Source: Plasmodium coatneyi
Lineage: Eukaryota > Apicomplexa > Aconoidasida > Haemosporida > Plasmodiidae
NCBI RefSeq assembly: GCF_001680005.1
Contig: NC_033567.1
Location: 2,852,001 to 2,916,000, forward strand
Reading direction: 5' to 3'
DNA length: 64,000 bases
Below the pieces are notes generated by a model. It was not told the origin of the DNA and searched no databases. It worked only from the letters and a program-made list of their open reading frames with translations. Position numbers and translations under genes: made by a program. Positions within the stretch are counted from its first letter, which is position 1. Every line of letters starts with the position of its first letter. Below, in pieces: positions 53,199-62,966 of this stretch.

Positions 53199-56100
53199 AT
53201 GCACGCAAAACAGAAGATGGGGGAGGAAAACAGCGATGTGAGCAAAAGCCAAGAAATAAAGGCCATCCTGAGAAGGATAAAAAACAGTGATAACACCAAG
53301 GACAAATTTGGAAACATTTTAAAGCTGTCCAGATATACAAGCTATCTACATGAAGGAGAAAAATTAAAAATCGCAAAGTGCATTAGTGTTCGTTTCATTT
53401 GTTTACTCCTCCGGTCGGACAACTCTTTCCAGTTATTTGCTCTCCGGTTAGTCAACAGCTTAATAGCTGAGTCGACTCAGGTTTACTTAAAAAGGTGTAT
53501 GCCTTTTGTTAACTCCATCATTTTTTATTACTGCGATTTTGTGAATGAATGGAATGAAAAGGTGGAGGTGACGGAAAGGAGGGGAAAGAAGTTTAAGGGG
53601 GATGGAAAAGGGGAAGAATTTCCCACCTCGCAGAAACGGGATGGGGAGCTCTCCCCAGGTTTAAGCGACACGGGGGAGTTGCCAAATTGGGATGGATCAG
53701 ACGGATCGAACAGATCAGACAGATCGGAAGATGCCGGGGGCAACTACAACACTGACGGAATCAACGACATTTACTTTGAGTGCCTGGAGTACCTTCTGAA
53801 GATGCTACCGTTTTTAAATGAGAAGGAAATAGTGGATAACTCCTTTTTTCCTCGTGAAGGGAACAGCGTCAGCTTTGACGCGGACATGTATTTTTTGCAG
53901 AAGAGGCTAAAGAAAGGGGGACATCCTCCCCTGTCCCCGCGCTTTAAGGAGTTTCCCCATGAGGGGGAAAAGAGGGAAGACTTCGATGTGCCGTTTGGGG
54001 GAGACATACTCCAGGGGGATGCCTCCAGGGAAGATTGCTCCTCTGGAGATGAGGACTCCCCCGTGGAGGAAGACTCCCAGGAAGAACGCGTCAGCTTGGT
54101 GGAGCTCCTTTTTGACGCACTCAGTGAGAACATCCGAATGGTGGAGGCGATGCACACGAGGGTGGGGAAGCACAACGGAGGGAAAACCCCTCCCAAAGGG
54201 GCAAATACCCCTAATGGAGCAACCCCCCCTCCTCCTAAAGGGGAACACCCTAAAGGGGAACTCCCTAAGGGGGAACTTCCCAAAGGGGATGAACCCCCCC
54301 CGGACAAAGCCTCCCAACTGATAAGCCTTGCACGGGAGGCGAAGTTCCTTCTAAACAGCAGAAGCGTAGACATGACCCTACTACTGCTGAATAACACGTT
54401 CCTAAAGCTGAGTGGCAGCCTTTTCGTGAAGGAGTATTTCCACTTACTTAACAAGGTGATCGAAACGTACAGCCAAAGCAGAGTAACCGCAATGAAGTGC
54501 CAAACCAATCTGAATGCATATATAAAGAAGCAAGGCTGCATAAAAGTGTTGGACAAAAGGAGCGTATACAAACTGTATGCCAACATTATATATCTTTTTT
54601 CGCAAGTGAAGGTGAAAGAGGAGAAGGAGGTACTCTACACCCTCTATTCCACTGTCTACTCGTGTCTGAACTTTTCCTTCCTAAATGAGAAAAGCGTCGA
54701 CATTTTAAAAACCCCATTATCCTATATGAACGTAGAGCTTTACTTATTTGCAGAAAAGGTGATGAAGTACATGGGGGGAGAGAAAGGTAAGGGGGGGGAC
54801 ACTCCCCCTTTTGAGGGGACCTCCTCCGGACAGATCATCCCCCTCATCTGCAGCAACATCGAACATGTGATTAATTTTATTAGTCAGGAGGGGCAGGAGG
54901 TCGACGCAACAAAGGGGGAAAAGGTCGACGCAACAGGGGAGAGAACCCCCCTCAAAGGGGAGAACCTACCCATAGGCGAACTGCACACCATTATAGGAAA
55001 AATCAAAAGGGCGATCGAAGTTGTGATTGAATTCTTTAAAGATGTAAAGTCACACCTCGGAGAATTGAATAAATCTTGCGAATCCTTTAAAATGCTGAAG
55101 GAGAAAATTGACAAGGAATTAAGTTCAATGGTGCACCTCTTTTGCAATTATTTACTTTTCGAAAATGGACACTACGTGGATGATTTTCTGAGCTTACTGG
55201 AGTTGTTTACCATCTGGGTAGATGAGGAAAGGGATTTCCTGGCATTCCTCCTAATTTTGAAAAACGTGCATGCAGATCGATACATACACAACAAGCAGTT
55301 TGTTACGAAGCTCTTTCTTCTCATACTCGACCCAACCATGAAAAATGTTGTGCACATAAAAATCCTGTATGACATTTTTAACAGATGCATTTTTAACGTT
55401 GTGGAGTCAGTGCAGATTGCTCAAAATGATAAATTTGTGAAATTTCCTCATGAACATGTTCATAATTTTGTTTACAAAGATTACGATTTGGTTTTGCCAT
55501 GTAACATACCAATTGACAAGCTGAACGGAGTGCCATTCGTCTACATCATCTGTGAGGACGAGTACAACAAAAGGAGGGACGATCAACTGTTCACGCGCAA
55601 TATAAGTAGCATCCTTTCCTTTTCTGTAAATTTTTTTTTTCACTACTACAAGTTCTTTTTGATGACCCCAAAGAGAGAAGATTCCAACTCAGAGTTCTAC
55701 CTCTTTGAACACAACTACTTCAGTGCTTGCTCTGGGCACCTTCGAACGGACGAGCGTGGGTTTTTCCTCGCGCTTAAGGTTCTTTTCACCATTTCGTCGT
55801 TGCTCTTCCTACGCTTTGATTCCTCCGTTCTGGGCGCCCTCCTGGACAAGCACCCTGCTCTGTTCCTGCAGGTTGGCCTAAACTGCAGGGACGCATTAAG
55901 CAGCAACTGCCCCACTTCTTCCCGTTGGTATAGTTGCAGCGATGTGATAAGCCGCCACTTCATCACCGCCCTCTCCATCCCCTTCTCCCTGCAGGATTGC
56001 CTCATTGCATCCCTCCTCAACCTGAAATTTGAAGTCGAAGTTGGAGTAAACACAGAAGGCGAAGGCACAATAAAGGCTAAAGAAGCAACCCACAAAAGGG

Positions 56101-56523
56101 GGAAAAGACATAAGTATTTTCTGCAAAATTTAGAATTAGTCTACCTTGTTATGTATTACCATCCCACTTTTGTGTCTCTCCTAATTTTTCGCCTAAAACA
56201 AGTGAAGAAGGTACACACCTGCATGGGCATATACCCTGAGTGGGGACGGATTACCTCCCTACAAGGGTGGACAACAATTCAGTTGTGTGCATGCGTGGGG
56301 GGGTGAATTACCTACGTTACTCATCATTATATCATCCCCTTTGGTGATAGGTTCTATCTCCTTTTTTTCTTATTTTCTCCTTCCAAAATATTCTCACACG
56401 AAACGGCTTTCACTTTTGTAGGCCCGCGGGGAGATCCGTTTCGAGACGAGCAAAGTGTGCAAGCAGGAGAAGCACCTTTCCATTTGTGCCTTTTTAAACA
56501 GGTTTATCGAGACCCACGTGTGA
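53199..56523 (+). CDS. 1,037-residue helical-repeat-like protein, function unknown
   Basis: Exon 1 is 53199-56210 and exon 2 is 56422-56523. The intron (211 nt, AAG/GTACAC...TTGTAG/GCC) is in phase 0, and without it the frame runs into unlike-protein sequence. The N-terminal ~120 residues form amphipathic helices (KFGNILKLSRYTSYL, KCISVRFICLLL, FQLFALRLVNSLIAES) that recall neurochondrin or other ARM/HEAT proteins. That likeness is weak. Two low-complexity insertions, rich in Gly/Asp/Glu and in Pro-Lys-Gly-Glu repeats (about 53560-53760 and 53990-54310), interrupt the helical parts. A third (about 54890-54970) has VDATKGEK-type repeats. The C-terminal half is Leu/Phe-rich helical. No signal peptide or clear membrane segment is seen. 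It heads a run of three plus-strand genes. Confidence 0.75.
54230..54300 (+). repeat. PKGE-type short tandem repeat
   Basis: Imperfect 15-bp units (CCTAAAGGGGAACTC-like) encode HPKGE, LPKGE, LPKGE and PKGDE within the 1,037-residue protein. Related AAAGGGG-rich units nearby encode PPKGANTPNGATPP. Confidence 0.85.
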
Positions 56524-57018
56524 ACTGCAGAGGGAGAAGCGGACAGGCAAAGAGGACAAGCTTACCAAGCACGCGTGCAGGACTTACACCTAAATGCAGG
56601 TGTAGAACTGGGATAGTCACCCCTACACTTTTGCCGCTGCGCGAAGCGTTTTAAGCGTGTATGTTGATTTGCCCCCTTTTTAACTCGCCTTGCGGGTGGA
56701 AGTGCACTAAATGGCTAGCTCTCATCACACCATCTGTTTTACAACACCCTATGCAAGATTGCGCCTAGGGACGACAACTCCCGCCATTTTTTTTTTGGCC
56801 GCACAGGCAAGCAACGCATACGTGACGGGGTCTCCCCACGCATATGTACAAATGGACTTTCCTTTTTTGTGATTTTTTTTTAACACCATTTTTATGCCTG
56901 GCGCGTTAGCGCAGCAGAGCAAAACACACGTATGAAAATGAATACGCTGCTTTTTGCTACGCTTCTCTATGCGTAACTTTTCTTCCCCCTGTGGGATAAC
57001 CTCCTTTTTTTCGTCACG
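56524..57018. other. Intergenic between two plus-strand genes
   Basis: About 495 bp of moderate GC with short poly-T runs at 56789-56797 and 56873-56881. No gene or RNA was recognised. Confidence 0.6.
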
Positions 57019-60000
57019 ATGAACTCAATTCCATGGGGAGACGTAGAGGAGGATCTTCTACGCGAGAAATTACGCCAATTAAAACAACTGCAGGAGATTA
57101 AGACCAACGACCTGGTCAGCAATTATTTAATTCCTTTCATCCTGCTGGTAAATAAAATTATTGCGAAGAGTGAAGAGGCCAAACGAGGGGCAGAGCTGAA
57201 GCAGGAAAAGAAAAAAAAAAAAATTATCGAAGAAAATATACATAAGATAAAGAAAAAACTAACCGAAAGCAAAAATGGGGAAAATTTCAAAAGGGAGGAA
57301 ATGTCGTACCAGCGGGATGGGTGGAGTACACTGGATGGTGGGGATGACCTGAGGGAAAGACTACCAGACGCGTTAACAGCGGAAGAGAACAACGACGCCA
57401 GTCAGGTGGACAAGAAATGTAACTTTTCACAACTGTGTGAGGACCTAATGGAGGGATTCCACATGTGCATATCTCTGCTGCTGAGGGGTATGAAGGAGGG
57501 TAGGGGTAAACCCATTCGAGAGGAGGAGGACAAAACGGAGCAGAGCGACGTTAGCAGCAGTGGCGATTGCCCCTCTGCGCGAAGGGGACGGTGGGCCTTC
57601 CATTTCAGCCTGCTGTACCTCGCGCTCTGCTTTTATCACATGCACCTCATAAGTGACGAAACGGGAAAGCAGCACCTACACGTCAGCCTCTTCCTCCTCC
57701 TGGTTTCCTTCCCACACTTTAAGGACAAAGAAATTGAGCACTACGTGTGCGTAGACGGAAAGGTCTACCTGAGGTTCGACGTATCTGTGGCAAGGCTCCT
57801 CTCCCGTGTGTGTAAGATCGTGGGGTTGAATTGTAAACGGGAAGGGGACGCCCACTCCTGCTTGTTCTTCCTAACGCACAGTTTTTTCTTCATCCAGTGT
57901 GCTCACCAGGGAGGGGGTGCGCCGGAGGGAAAAGGGGCAGACGCGGGAAAAGCAACGGCTAACAGAGAGGAAGAGAGAAAAAAGTACAACTCCTTCCAAG
58001 ACATGGTAAACATTATCCAGCACATCAACCAAGTGTTCATCGAGTTTAACTTCTTCACGGCATCCACTTTCCTTGCGATGAAAAGTATCGATCTGCACTC
58101 CTTCCTCCTGAGGAGTGACATAGAAGAGGTGAGGAAGGAGTGCAGGTCGATGCCTCCCATGGTGAAGGAAGAGCCCGTAGTGGGAACCCCCAAGGAGAGC
58201 CCCCCTTGTGATGAACTTGTCTACCTGAATGAGGAGTTAACACAACAGGACTGCCACTTTTATGTGGACGCCAGTTATGTCGGTGAAGAGAAAAGGATCA
58301 ACACCCAGATGGAGAAAAAGCTAGACAAAATAATGGAAACAACCACATCCCTTTTCGACAGCATAAACGAATGCATCTACCTTTTCATGGATTTGCACCT
58401 TCTTAGCATTTACGAGCACCTTGTTTTGTTTTCCCTCTACATGGCCAAAGACGTGAGCAAGCTATTTCATCAATTCAAGGGAGAAAAAAAAAAAAAAAAA
58501 CTTTCGCACCGGTACAAGTACATGGCGTATAGGAACTTGCTCGAGATTTACATCCTCTATTTGAAACATAATTATTTGCGTTATGCAAAAAATGGAGGAG
58601 GAGACAACGACACCTACGTAAGGGCGTGCCAAATTTATAGACGCATGGACGAGGTCAAGCGGACCATTCGTTCGTTGCTTCAAGGGTGTGGTGGCAGGAG
58701 CAACACACATGTGGGTGGTCACCCAATGGGGAGGAAAAAAGAGAATGTAGGAAAAGAGGAAAACACGACAAGGAGTTGCAGAGAAGTGGGGAAAATCCAC
58801 CCTAGGGAGTACTTCCACAGGAACAAAATTTGCATTCGCCCTAGCGTCATTGACCAGGGGAAGGATGACCTTGGAGTAGCTACCTTCCTGGAAAGCACCA
58901 TACGGGTGAGCACCCCTGATTTGAAGACTATGCCAAATGGGGAGCCCACTCATTATTCACGTCGAGAGAAAATTCCATCGAAACTGCTTGGAGATAATTT
59001 CTCCCTCGTGGGCGATAGCAACATCGCTTACCAGTTTATACGAGAACAAATAGTGCACAGTAATATTTTCAACTTTGACGTGGATGAAGAGGCGGAGGGG
59101 GAAATTGGACAGAGTCAGTCTGTCCTCCTTGGGGCGAATGAGCAAATGTCCTTTTCTACATTCCTTCGGGGGAAGGTAAAACAAGTGGATGGTTTTGTGG
59201 GGGAAATATTCTCCCAAATTTGGGAGGAATTTACACGGGTGGACACTTGCCCAAGCGCCACAGAAGCAGAATCGACAACACTAATCGGCTCTACTTCAGT
59301 GAAAAGTGATGCCCCCCCTTGGGTAAATATCCAGCTGGACGAGGACCACGCCGCGGATTTCCTCCAAATCTTCCAATTTGAAAAAGTTAACCTCCCCCAT
59401 ATGCAATTTGAAGTCTGCAATTTTGACGACGCAGAGTATGGTAAGTTAGCCACAGATAAGATGAAAAAGCTGTATAGAGGTTTCTCCAAGGGTAGGGCTG
59501 ACCAACAATCTGAGAAGTGGAACCTCCCTTCTGTGGGGATCCCCCCAAAAGGGGAACAGTCCACCTGCATAGGGCACTGCGAACATGCACATTACCTATG
59601 CCACAACTTTGAAGAAGTACAGTTTTTATTTAAGAAGGTAAAAAAATATAAAAAAAAAACGCTCACATATTTCTCCCTACAAAACGAGACAACATTACAC
59701 TTAGATATCCTCCTGAATTCAAGTGAGTCCTACTTTTACTTTAACTTCTTTACCAAGTCGTATGAGGAGTACATGCACAACTGCAGGGAGATGCTAAATT
59801 GTATTAGTGCCCCCTTGGCGCAAATAACACACGAGCAGTACTTGTCCTATCGACGAGAGATGGCTCTCAAATGTGCACTCATCCTGAAGGACATTTTCAT
59901 CTGCGTAAAATGCAACACCCTTATCGATAACATGCACGTGAATGACCTTAACAGGAACAGGAACCTACACTTCGATGATCACATCGGGGGATCCCTCACA

Positions 60001-60345
60001 GGGCAGGAGAAGGGACTAATCCTACAAATTGTGAAATATTACCTCTTCTTTTTGAGTACCTACCAGATTGACAGGGAAGGGGAGGAGCACTCCACCAACC
60101 CTGCTTCCTTCCAAAGTGAGGAAGAAAAAAAATCCTACTTCGATATATACTTTTACGTCTGCAAAACGCTGTCCACAGTGGACGACAAGACCTTCGTTGT
60201 GCAGGCCATCCAGCATTACCAGCGTTTGTTGAATTACGCCGCCAAAAATAAAATGTATGCCGACGAGGGGTACAACGAGTATATGCGTGACGTGTGCAGG
60301 AAGTCCATTTGTGTGTTGCGCGGGAAGATGCTCGATTTGGGGTAG
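57019..60345 (+). CDS. 1,108-residue protein of unknown function
   Basis: Not recognised. Intronless, ATG at 57019 and TAG at 60343-60345. It starts with an acidic amphipathic helix (WGDVEEDLLREKLRQLKQLQ), then a Lys/Glu coiled coil (~50-85). The body is helical with aromatic-rich segments (HFSLLYLALCFYHMHL, HVSLFLLLVSFPHF, LYEHLVLFSLYMAKDV-like). Low-complexity inserts interrupt it at ~300-325, ~385-400 and ~575-610. The C-terminal ~100 residues (IVKYYLFFLSTYQIDR, then FVVQAIQHYQRLLNYAAKNK) look like paired helices of a TPR-like or scaffold fold. The helices are too polar or short to be confident membrane spans, and no signal peptide is present. Confidence 0.75.
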   Translation: MNSIPWGDVEEDLLREKLRQLKQLQEIKTNDLVSNYLIPFILLVNKIIAKSEEAKRGAELKQEKKKKKIIEENIHKIKKKLTESKNGENFKREEMSYQRDGWSTLDGGDDLRERLPDALTAEENNDASQVDKKCNFSQLCEDLMEGFHMCISLLLRGMKEGRGKPIREEEDKTEQSDVSSSGDCPSARRGRWAFHFSLLYLALCFYHMHLISDETGKQHLHVSLFLLLVSFPHFKDKEIEHYVCVDGKVYLRFDVSVARLLSRVCKIVGLNCKREGDAHSCLFFLTHSFFFIQCAHQGGGAPEGKGADAGKATANREEERKKYNSFQDMVNIIQHINQVFIEFNFFTASTFLAMKSIDLHSFLLRSDIEEVRKECRSMPPMVKEEPVVGTPKESPPCDELVYLNEELTQQDCHFYVDASYVGEEKRINTQMEKKLDKIMETTTSLFDSINECIYLFMDLHLLSIYEHLVLFSLYMAKDVSKLFHQFKGEKKKKKLSHRYKYMAYRNLLEIYILYLKHNYLRYAKNGGGDNDTYVRACQIYRRMDEVKRTIRSLLQGCGGRSNTHVGGHPMGRKKENVGKEENTTRSCREVGKIHPREYFHRNKICIRPSVIDQGKDDLGVATFLESTIRVSTPDLKTMPNGEPTHYSRREKIPSKLLGDNFSLVGDSNIAYQFIREQIVHSNIFNFDVDEEAEGEIGQSQSVLLGANEQMSFSTFLRGKVKQVDGFVGEIFSQIWEEFTRVDTCPSATEAESTTLIGSTSVKSDAPPWVNIQLDEDHAADFLQIFQFEKVNLPHMQFEVCNFDDAEYGKLATDKMKKLYRGFSKGRADQQSEKWNLPSVGIPPKGEQSTCIGHCEHAHYLCHNFEEVQFLFKKVKKYKKKTLTYFSLQNETTLHLDILLNSSESYFYFNFFTKSYEEYMHNCREMLNCISAPLAQITHEQYLSYRREMALKCALILKDIFICVKCNTLIDNMHVNDLNRNRNLHFDDHIGGSLTGQEKGLILQIVKYYLFFLSTYQIDREGEEHSTNPASFQSEEEKKSYFDIYFYVCKTLSTVDDKTFVVQAIQHYQRLLNYAAKNKMYADEGYNEYMRDVCRKSICVLRGKMLDLG

Positions 60346-60851
60346 GGCGGCCATTCATTGGGGTTTTCCCACTCAGCAGGGTAAGTATGCCCATACACAT
60401 GGTCAGGGAGAGTTTTCCCCTCCCTCCTCCTGTGACAGCTTAGCGCCACGGAAACGCCACACTTTTCTCCCCTTTTGCAATGTCGTTCGGATGTTAAGCA
60501 TGAACAGGCAAATACATCCTTCCATCTGGGGGGCATATTCCCTTTTTTTTTTTTTTTTTTTTACGTAACGACATGGGGCATATATAATGCCAACCCCACC
60601 CCGACCGATTTTTTTTTTTTTTAAACAAACGTGTTAACCTCGGTAATGTTGCTCACCGGTGGGTTATCCTCACTGCTGTGAATTTTTTTTTTTTTTTTTT
60701 TTTTTTTGCAATTTTTTTCGTGAATAAATTGATTCCCATGAGAAGTCCCACTGAGGGCCATTTTTAGCAGAAAAGCGGCAATGCGAAGCGGTAAAAATGA
60801 GGGTGGCAAACGCGCGCGCGCAGTTGGCGAAACGAGTGGCAACTCCCCAAA
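60346..60851. other. Intergenic between two plus-strand genes
   Basis: About 505 bp with poly-T runs at about 60544-60562, 60610-60622 and 60680-60707. It should contain the promoter of the SNARE gene. No gene was seen. Confidence 0.6.
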
Positions 60852-62042
60852 ATGGATCGCTCAGACGAGTTCCTGTGCTTATGCAGGAAGCGCGACAAAG
60901 GCGTGTCCCTCACGCGCAGGGAAATAAAGTGTAAGGACGAGTTTCTTATCCAGAGCAGCAAAATATACACAAACCTGCTAGCCAACTGTGACTACATAGA
61001 TAACAACACGCTGAAGCAGTACAGCCTCACAGTCCCTCGAAGCATACACGTGAAGGAGAAAAAGACGAGGGTCAAAAGTAAAGGCAATTTACTCTACGCT
61101 GTCAACAAAATATCGGAAGACATTAACCTTTTAAAACCGAAAACAGAGACGGAAATACAGAAGCACGTGCTGTGTTGCCTAAATAGCCTCCTCGGTATTT
61201 TCATTGACATTATTAATAAGTATGAACACAACTTAAGTAGCTACCACTTGAAGTTGAATCGGTACACGAACTTTTGCTTCTACGACGTGAAGGGCATCAA
61301 GTGCAACTTTGATTACCTGAACAGATTGAACCGTTACATATACGGCACCAATTCGTGTGACAGCCATTTTAGAAAACCTGACACGCTTTTGGGCCCACCG
61401 CATGGAGGAGGCACCTCCCACCAAGAGGCGCACACAAATTATCACCGCTTCGGTACCTCCATCAAGAGCAACAACACTGGGGAGTACCAAAATGGAGAAA
61501 ATAAACTTGGTCACCACGAAGAAAGGGAGAAATGTGAAAATTACCTTTTGGACGAAGGGGAAAAGCAGCAAATCATTGGGAAGGAGGGCCTCGTGAAAAA
61601 CGCAACTGTGAGAAAGCGAAGGGAAAAGAGAGTCAAATTCGATACGTACAACTATATTGAAGAGGAAGAGGCGGAAAGGGGAAAGGGGGAATTCCTCCCC
61701 CCCCAGAGCAGTAGTCATAATTACACCCTAAGCACCAACCAACAGTTGGAGTTCAAAAAGTACGTGGACCTCTTCGAAAAGGAAGAAAACACCTACATCA
61801 TGGAAACGAAAAGCAAAATAGCCAAAATAAGCAAATTAATGAACATATTTGTTACAAAGATATATGAACAAAATGAGAACCTGAGCATGATAGAGCACGT
61901 GATGGAGGAGAGCATAGAGAACGTGGCCCAAGGGAATACCTACCTCAGTAAAATTCAAAACAAGAAAAGCATGAACTCGCTCATCTTCTTCGTCCTGGTC
62001 TGCACCTCCCTGTTTTTGCTCATCTTCGATTTGTTCCGATAG
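60852..62042 (+). CDS. Qa-SNARE of syntaxin-18/Ufe1 type (ER, retrograde Golgi-to-ER fusion)
   Basis: The 396-residue tail-anchored protein begins MDRSDEFLCLC; an acidic DEF/TxxF start is usual for the syntaxin-18 family. Residues ~15-160 are helical and could form the Habc-like domain. A polar, low-complexity middle (~175-290) contains an EEEEAERGKGE stretch. The SNARE helix is at ~320-372: IAKISKLMNIFVTKIYEQNE, with the zero-layer glutamine at Q340, then IEHVMEESIENVAQGNTYL. A 20-residue membrane anchor at 376-395 is followed by a single Arg, which puts the C-terminus in the lumen. Syntaxin 18 works on the ER with the Dsl1/NRZ tether and the SNAREs Sec20, Use1 and Sec22. The assignment to STX18 rather than another Qa class rests on the N-terminus and the QGN motif. 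Confidence 0.85.
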   Translation: MDRSDEFLCLCRKRDKGVSLTRREIKCKDEFLIQSSKIYTNLLANCDYIDNNTLKQYSLTVPRSIHVKEKKTRVKSKGNLLYAVNKISEDINLLKPKTETEIQKHVLCCLNSLLGIFIDIINKYEHNLSSYHLKLNRYTNFCFYDVKGIKCNFDYLNRLNRYIYGTNSCDSHFRKPDTLLGPPHGGGTSHQEAHTNYHRFGTSIKSNNTGEYQNGENKLGHHEEREKCENYLLDEGEKQQIIGKEGLVKNATVRKRREKRVKFDTYNYIEEEEAERGKGEFLPPQSSSHNYTLSTNQQLEFKKYVDLFEKEENTYIMETKSKIAKISKLMNIFVTKIYEQNENLSMIEHVMEESIENVAQGNTYLSKIQNKKSMNSLIFFVLVCTSLFLLIFDLFR

Positions 62043-62695
62043 GGATGGAGCGGCAGCGGCAGCGAAAAAGAGGAAGAAGCTGCCTCCAACTGCAGCGAAG
62101 CTGCGTTGAATACTAACCCGCTGTAATCACCCCGAACGGGAGCCACACTATCCTATGCACTGCCCATTTGGACAATGCAGAATTGCACACGCACCGCACA
62201 TATAATTTCTTTTTTTTTTTTTTTTTTGTCCGTCCATAAGCAGCAAAATGGGAGAATGTTTTTTTTAATCCTCCATGTAATGTGCACATATGTAGCCATC
62301 TTCAATGTGCATCCTATTTTGTGCTGGTGTTCGTCCTTTTTTCTCATGCGGAGAAAAAGGAAAAGATTCCTGCTCCTGACCCCCAGGCGGGGGTGAGGAG
62401 ACCACCTTCTTTGACTTTTGAAGAGGTAAAGTTTAGTTTAAAAAAAATTACAAAACAGCATTTTCATTCAAATGGTTGTATGCAGGTATGGGTAGGTATA
62501 CAGCACACGTAATGCATACATTTCAACGAAACACAAAAAAAAAAAGAAAAAAGAAGGACGGGGGGAAGAGGCAACGGACGTGCAAGCGTTACTACTATTT
62601 TGTCGCCCTGTCCGGATGGCAGCGCAAAATAAACACTTTTTTTTTTCTAAATGAATGTTTTTTTCTGCGCTGAAATGGCTAGCTGGCAAAAAAAA

Positions 62696-62726
<31 letters not shown>

Positions 62727-62966
62727 CACACGTATGTATAGCAATCCAGCTAGCCAATTTATCAAACAAAGCAGGCTGCACCAGCAAAGTGCAATTTTTA
62801 AAGAGTAAAATTACACTCGTGCAGTTTTTTTTTTTTTTTTTTTTTTTCTTTCCCCCCATTTGCAGTACACACGTGTGCATGCAGATATAGGTGTAACAAA
62901 ATGGCTACTTGGTGAAAGGCGCGTCTTCTCAGTCTGTCTCTCACATCTGCCGCTGTGATGGTGTGA
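62043..62966. other. Convergent intergenic region with simple repeats
   Basis: About 920 bp between convergent genes. It contains poly-T 62210-62227, poly-A 62689-62710 running into a CA dinucleotide repeat 62711-62731, and poly-T 62826-62847. Frames listed here read through these repeats and are not genes. Confidence 0.7.
62689..62731. repeat. Poly-A joined to (CA)n microsatellite
   Basis: About 22 A followed by about 10 CA units. Likely length-polymorphic. Confidence 0.9.

Noticed and set aside
53771..54586. 271-codon minus-strand frame with Ser/Leu/Gly-Pro repeats
   Set aside because: Antisense to the PKGE repeats and surrounding coding sequence of the 1,037-residue protein.
62468..62890. 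Frames with runs of Phe, Lys, Thr-His and Val-Cys
   Set aside because: Products of poly-A/T and the CA dinucleotide repeat.
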